Shown in pieces: positions 15,813 to 16,004 of a DNA stretch of 16,004 bases. Position 1 is the first letter of the stretch; each line of letters opens with the position of its first letter. The position numbers and the translations under genes are program-made. The DNA is taken from positions 1-16,004 of the forward strand of contig CAZVVG010000016.1 in the NCBI GenBank assembly GCA_964630615.1. Direction: 5' to 3'. Below the pieces are notes generated by a model. That model was not told the origin of the DNA. It saw only the letters and a list, made by a program, of their open reading frames with translations, and did not search any database. Source of the DNA: CAZVVG01 sp964630615. GTDB taxonomy: Bacteria > Patescibacteriota > Minisyncoccia > Moranbacterales > UBA2206.

Positions 15813-15906
15813 TTGGCTGGTGCTGACGGAGTTTGCTAGAATATTTTTCTTAGGAGTGAGTTTTCTGATGAAAAAAATGAATGAGCTCGATGTATAATCG
15901 TAAAAA

Positions 15907-15940
15907 GTCTCCCGTTTTTGGAGACCTTTTGTTTTAGTTT
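15907..15940 (+). terminator. Rho-independent terminator at the end of the operon
   Basis: GTCTCC (15907-15912), a seven-base loop and GGAGAC (15920-15925) form a perfect six-pair stem. A T-rich tract (TTTTGTTTTAGTTTTA) follows from 15927, and five A residues precede the stem. This is the standard intrinsic terminator form for plus-strand transcription. It lies 94 bases after the last glycosyltransferase stop and is the only such structure recognised downstream of 4840, supporting a single long transcription unit. Confidence 0.85.
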
Positions 15941-15985
15941 TACTTTTTCTGAGAAAGTGGATAACTTGCTTATTTTGACATAAAG

Positions 15986-16003
15986 CTTGAAGGTAAATTC
16001 AAG
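15986..16003. repeat. Short inverted repeat at the right edge
   Basis: CTTGAA (15986-15991), six bases GGTAAA, then TTCAAG (15998-16003) is a perfect inverted repeat. A TTGACA at 15975-15980 lies just upstream, but no -10 box sits at the right distance inside the window. It could be an operator for a gene beyond the edge or chance. Nothing else is recognised between the terminator and the end. Confidence 0.3.
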
Positions 16004-16004
16004 G

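Noticed and set aside
15893..15898. TATAAT just before the terminator as a promoter
   Set aside because: No acceptable -35 at 16-18 bases upstream, and a transcript starting there would run straight into the terminator hairpin. The bases are also the end of the nine-codon frame.
1..16004. CRISPR array, tRNA, rRNA, insertion sequence or phage genes
   Set aside because: No regularly spaced direct repeats, tRNA-like T-loop motif, conserved rRNA segment, transposase or integrase motif was seen on either strand by eye.

Overview
The window (about 16 kb, AT-rich, Lys/Ile-rich proteins) is a surface-polysaccharide or glycoprotein-glycan assembly locus. Gene content, tight packing, weak Shine-Dalgarno (SD) signals and a HTH/GT-C/TPR membrane protein suggest a Candidate Phyla Radiation (Patescibacteria, perhaps Parcubacteria-like) bacterium. 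That assignment is inference: there is no rRNA or other marker gene here. TGA is used as a stop (for example at 6680-6682, 8905-8907 and 14643-14645), which argues against the recoded Gracilibacteria/SR1 lineages.

Layout. (A) 1-3006, plus strand: the 3' end of a Wzx/PST-type flippase, a membrane-anchored family 2 glycosyltransferase (GT2), and a B12-binding-type radical SAM protein with an unusual cysteine spacing. These look like the tail of an operon entering from the left. (B) 3024-4766, minus strand: a large TMTC-like GT-C membrane protein with an N-terminal HTH-like segment and C-terminal TPRs, convergent with A. (C) 4767-4839: a short divergent promoter region holding a perfect 15-bp palindrome that supplies a TATAAT box on each strand. 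(D) 4840-15812, plus strand: twelve tightly spaced or overlapping genes, probably one transcription unit of about 11 kb, ended by an intrinsic terminator at 15907-15940. In order they are GT2, GT2, methyltransferase, left-handed beta-helix acyltransferase, GT2, GT2, GT4, radical SAM/SPASM, methyltransferase, radical SAM/SPASM (paralogue), methyltransferase, and a GT4-like glycosyltransferase. The last gene is interrupted by a 10-N assembly gap.

How it may work together (inference): cytoplasmic GT2/GT4 enzymes build a lipid-linked oligosaccharide. The acyltransferase, methyltransferases and radical SAM enzymes modify sugars or the carrier-linked glycan. The flippase exports it, and the GT-C protein may transfer sugars on the outer face of the membrane. 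No nucleotide-sugar biosynthesis gene is visible in the window. The most unusual part is the duplicated radical SAM/SPASM plus methyltransferase module at 11159-14645. No tRNA, rRNA, CRISPR array or transposase was seen, and no gene-free stretch exceeds 300 bases.
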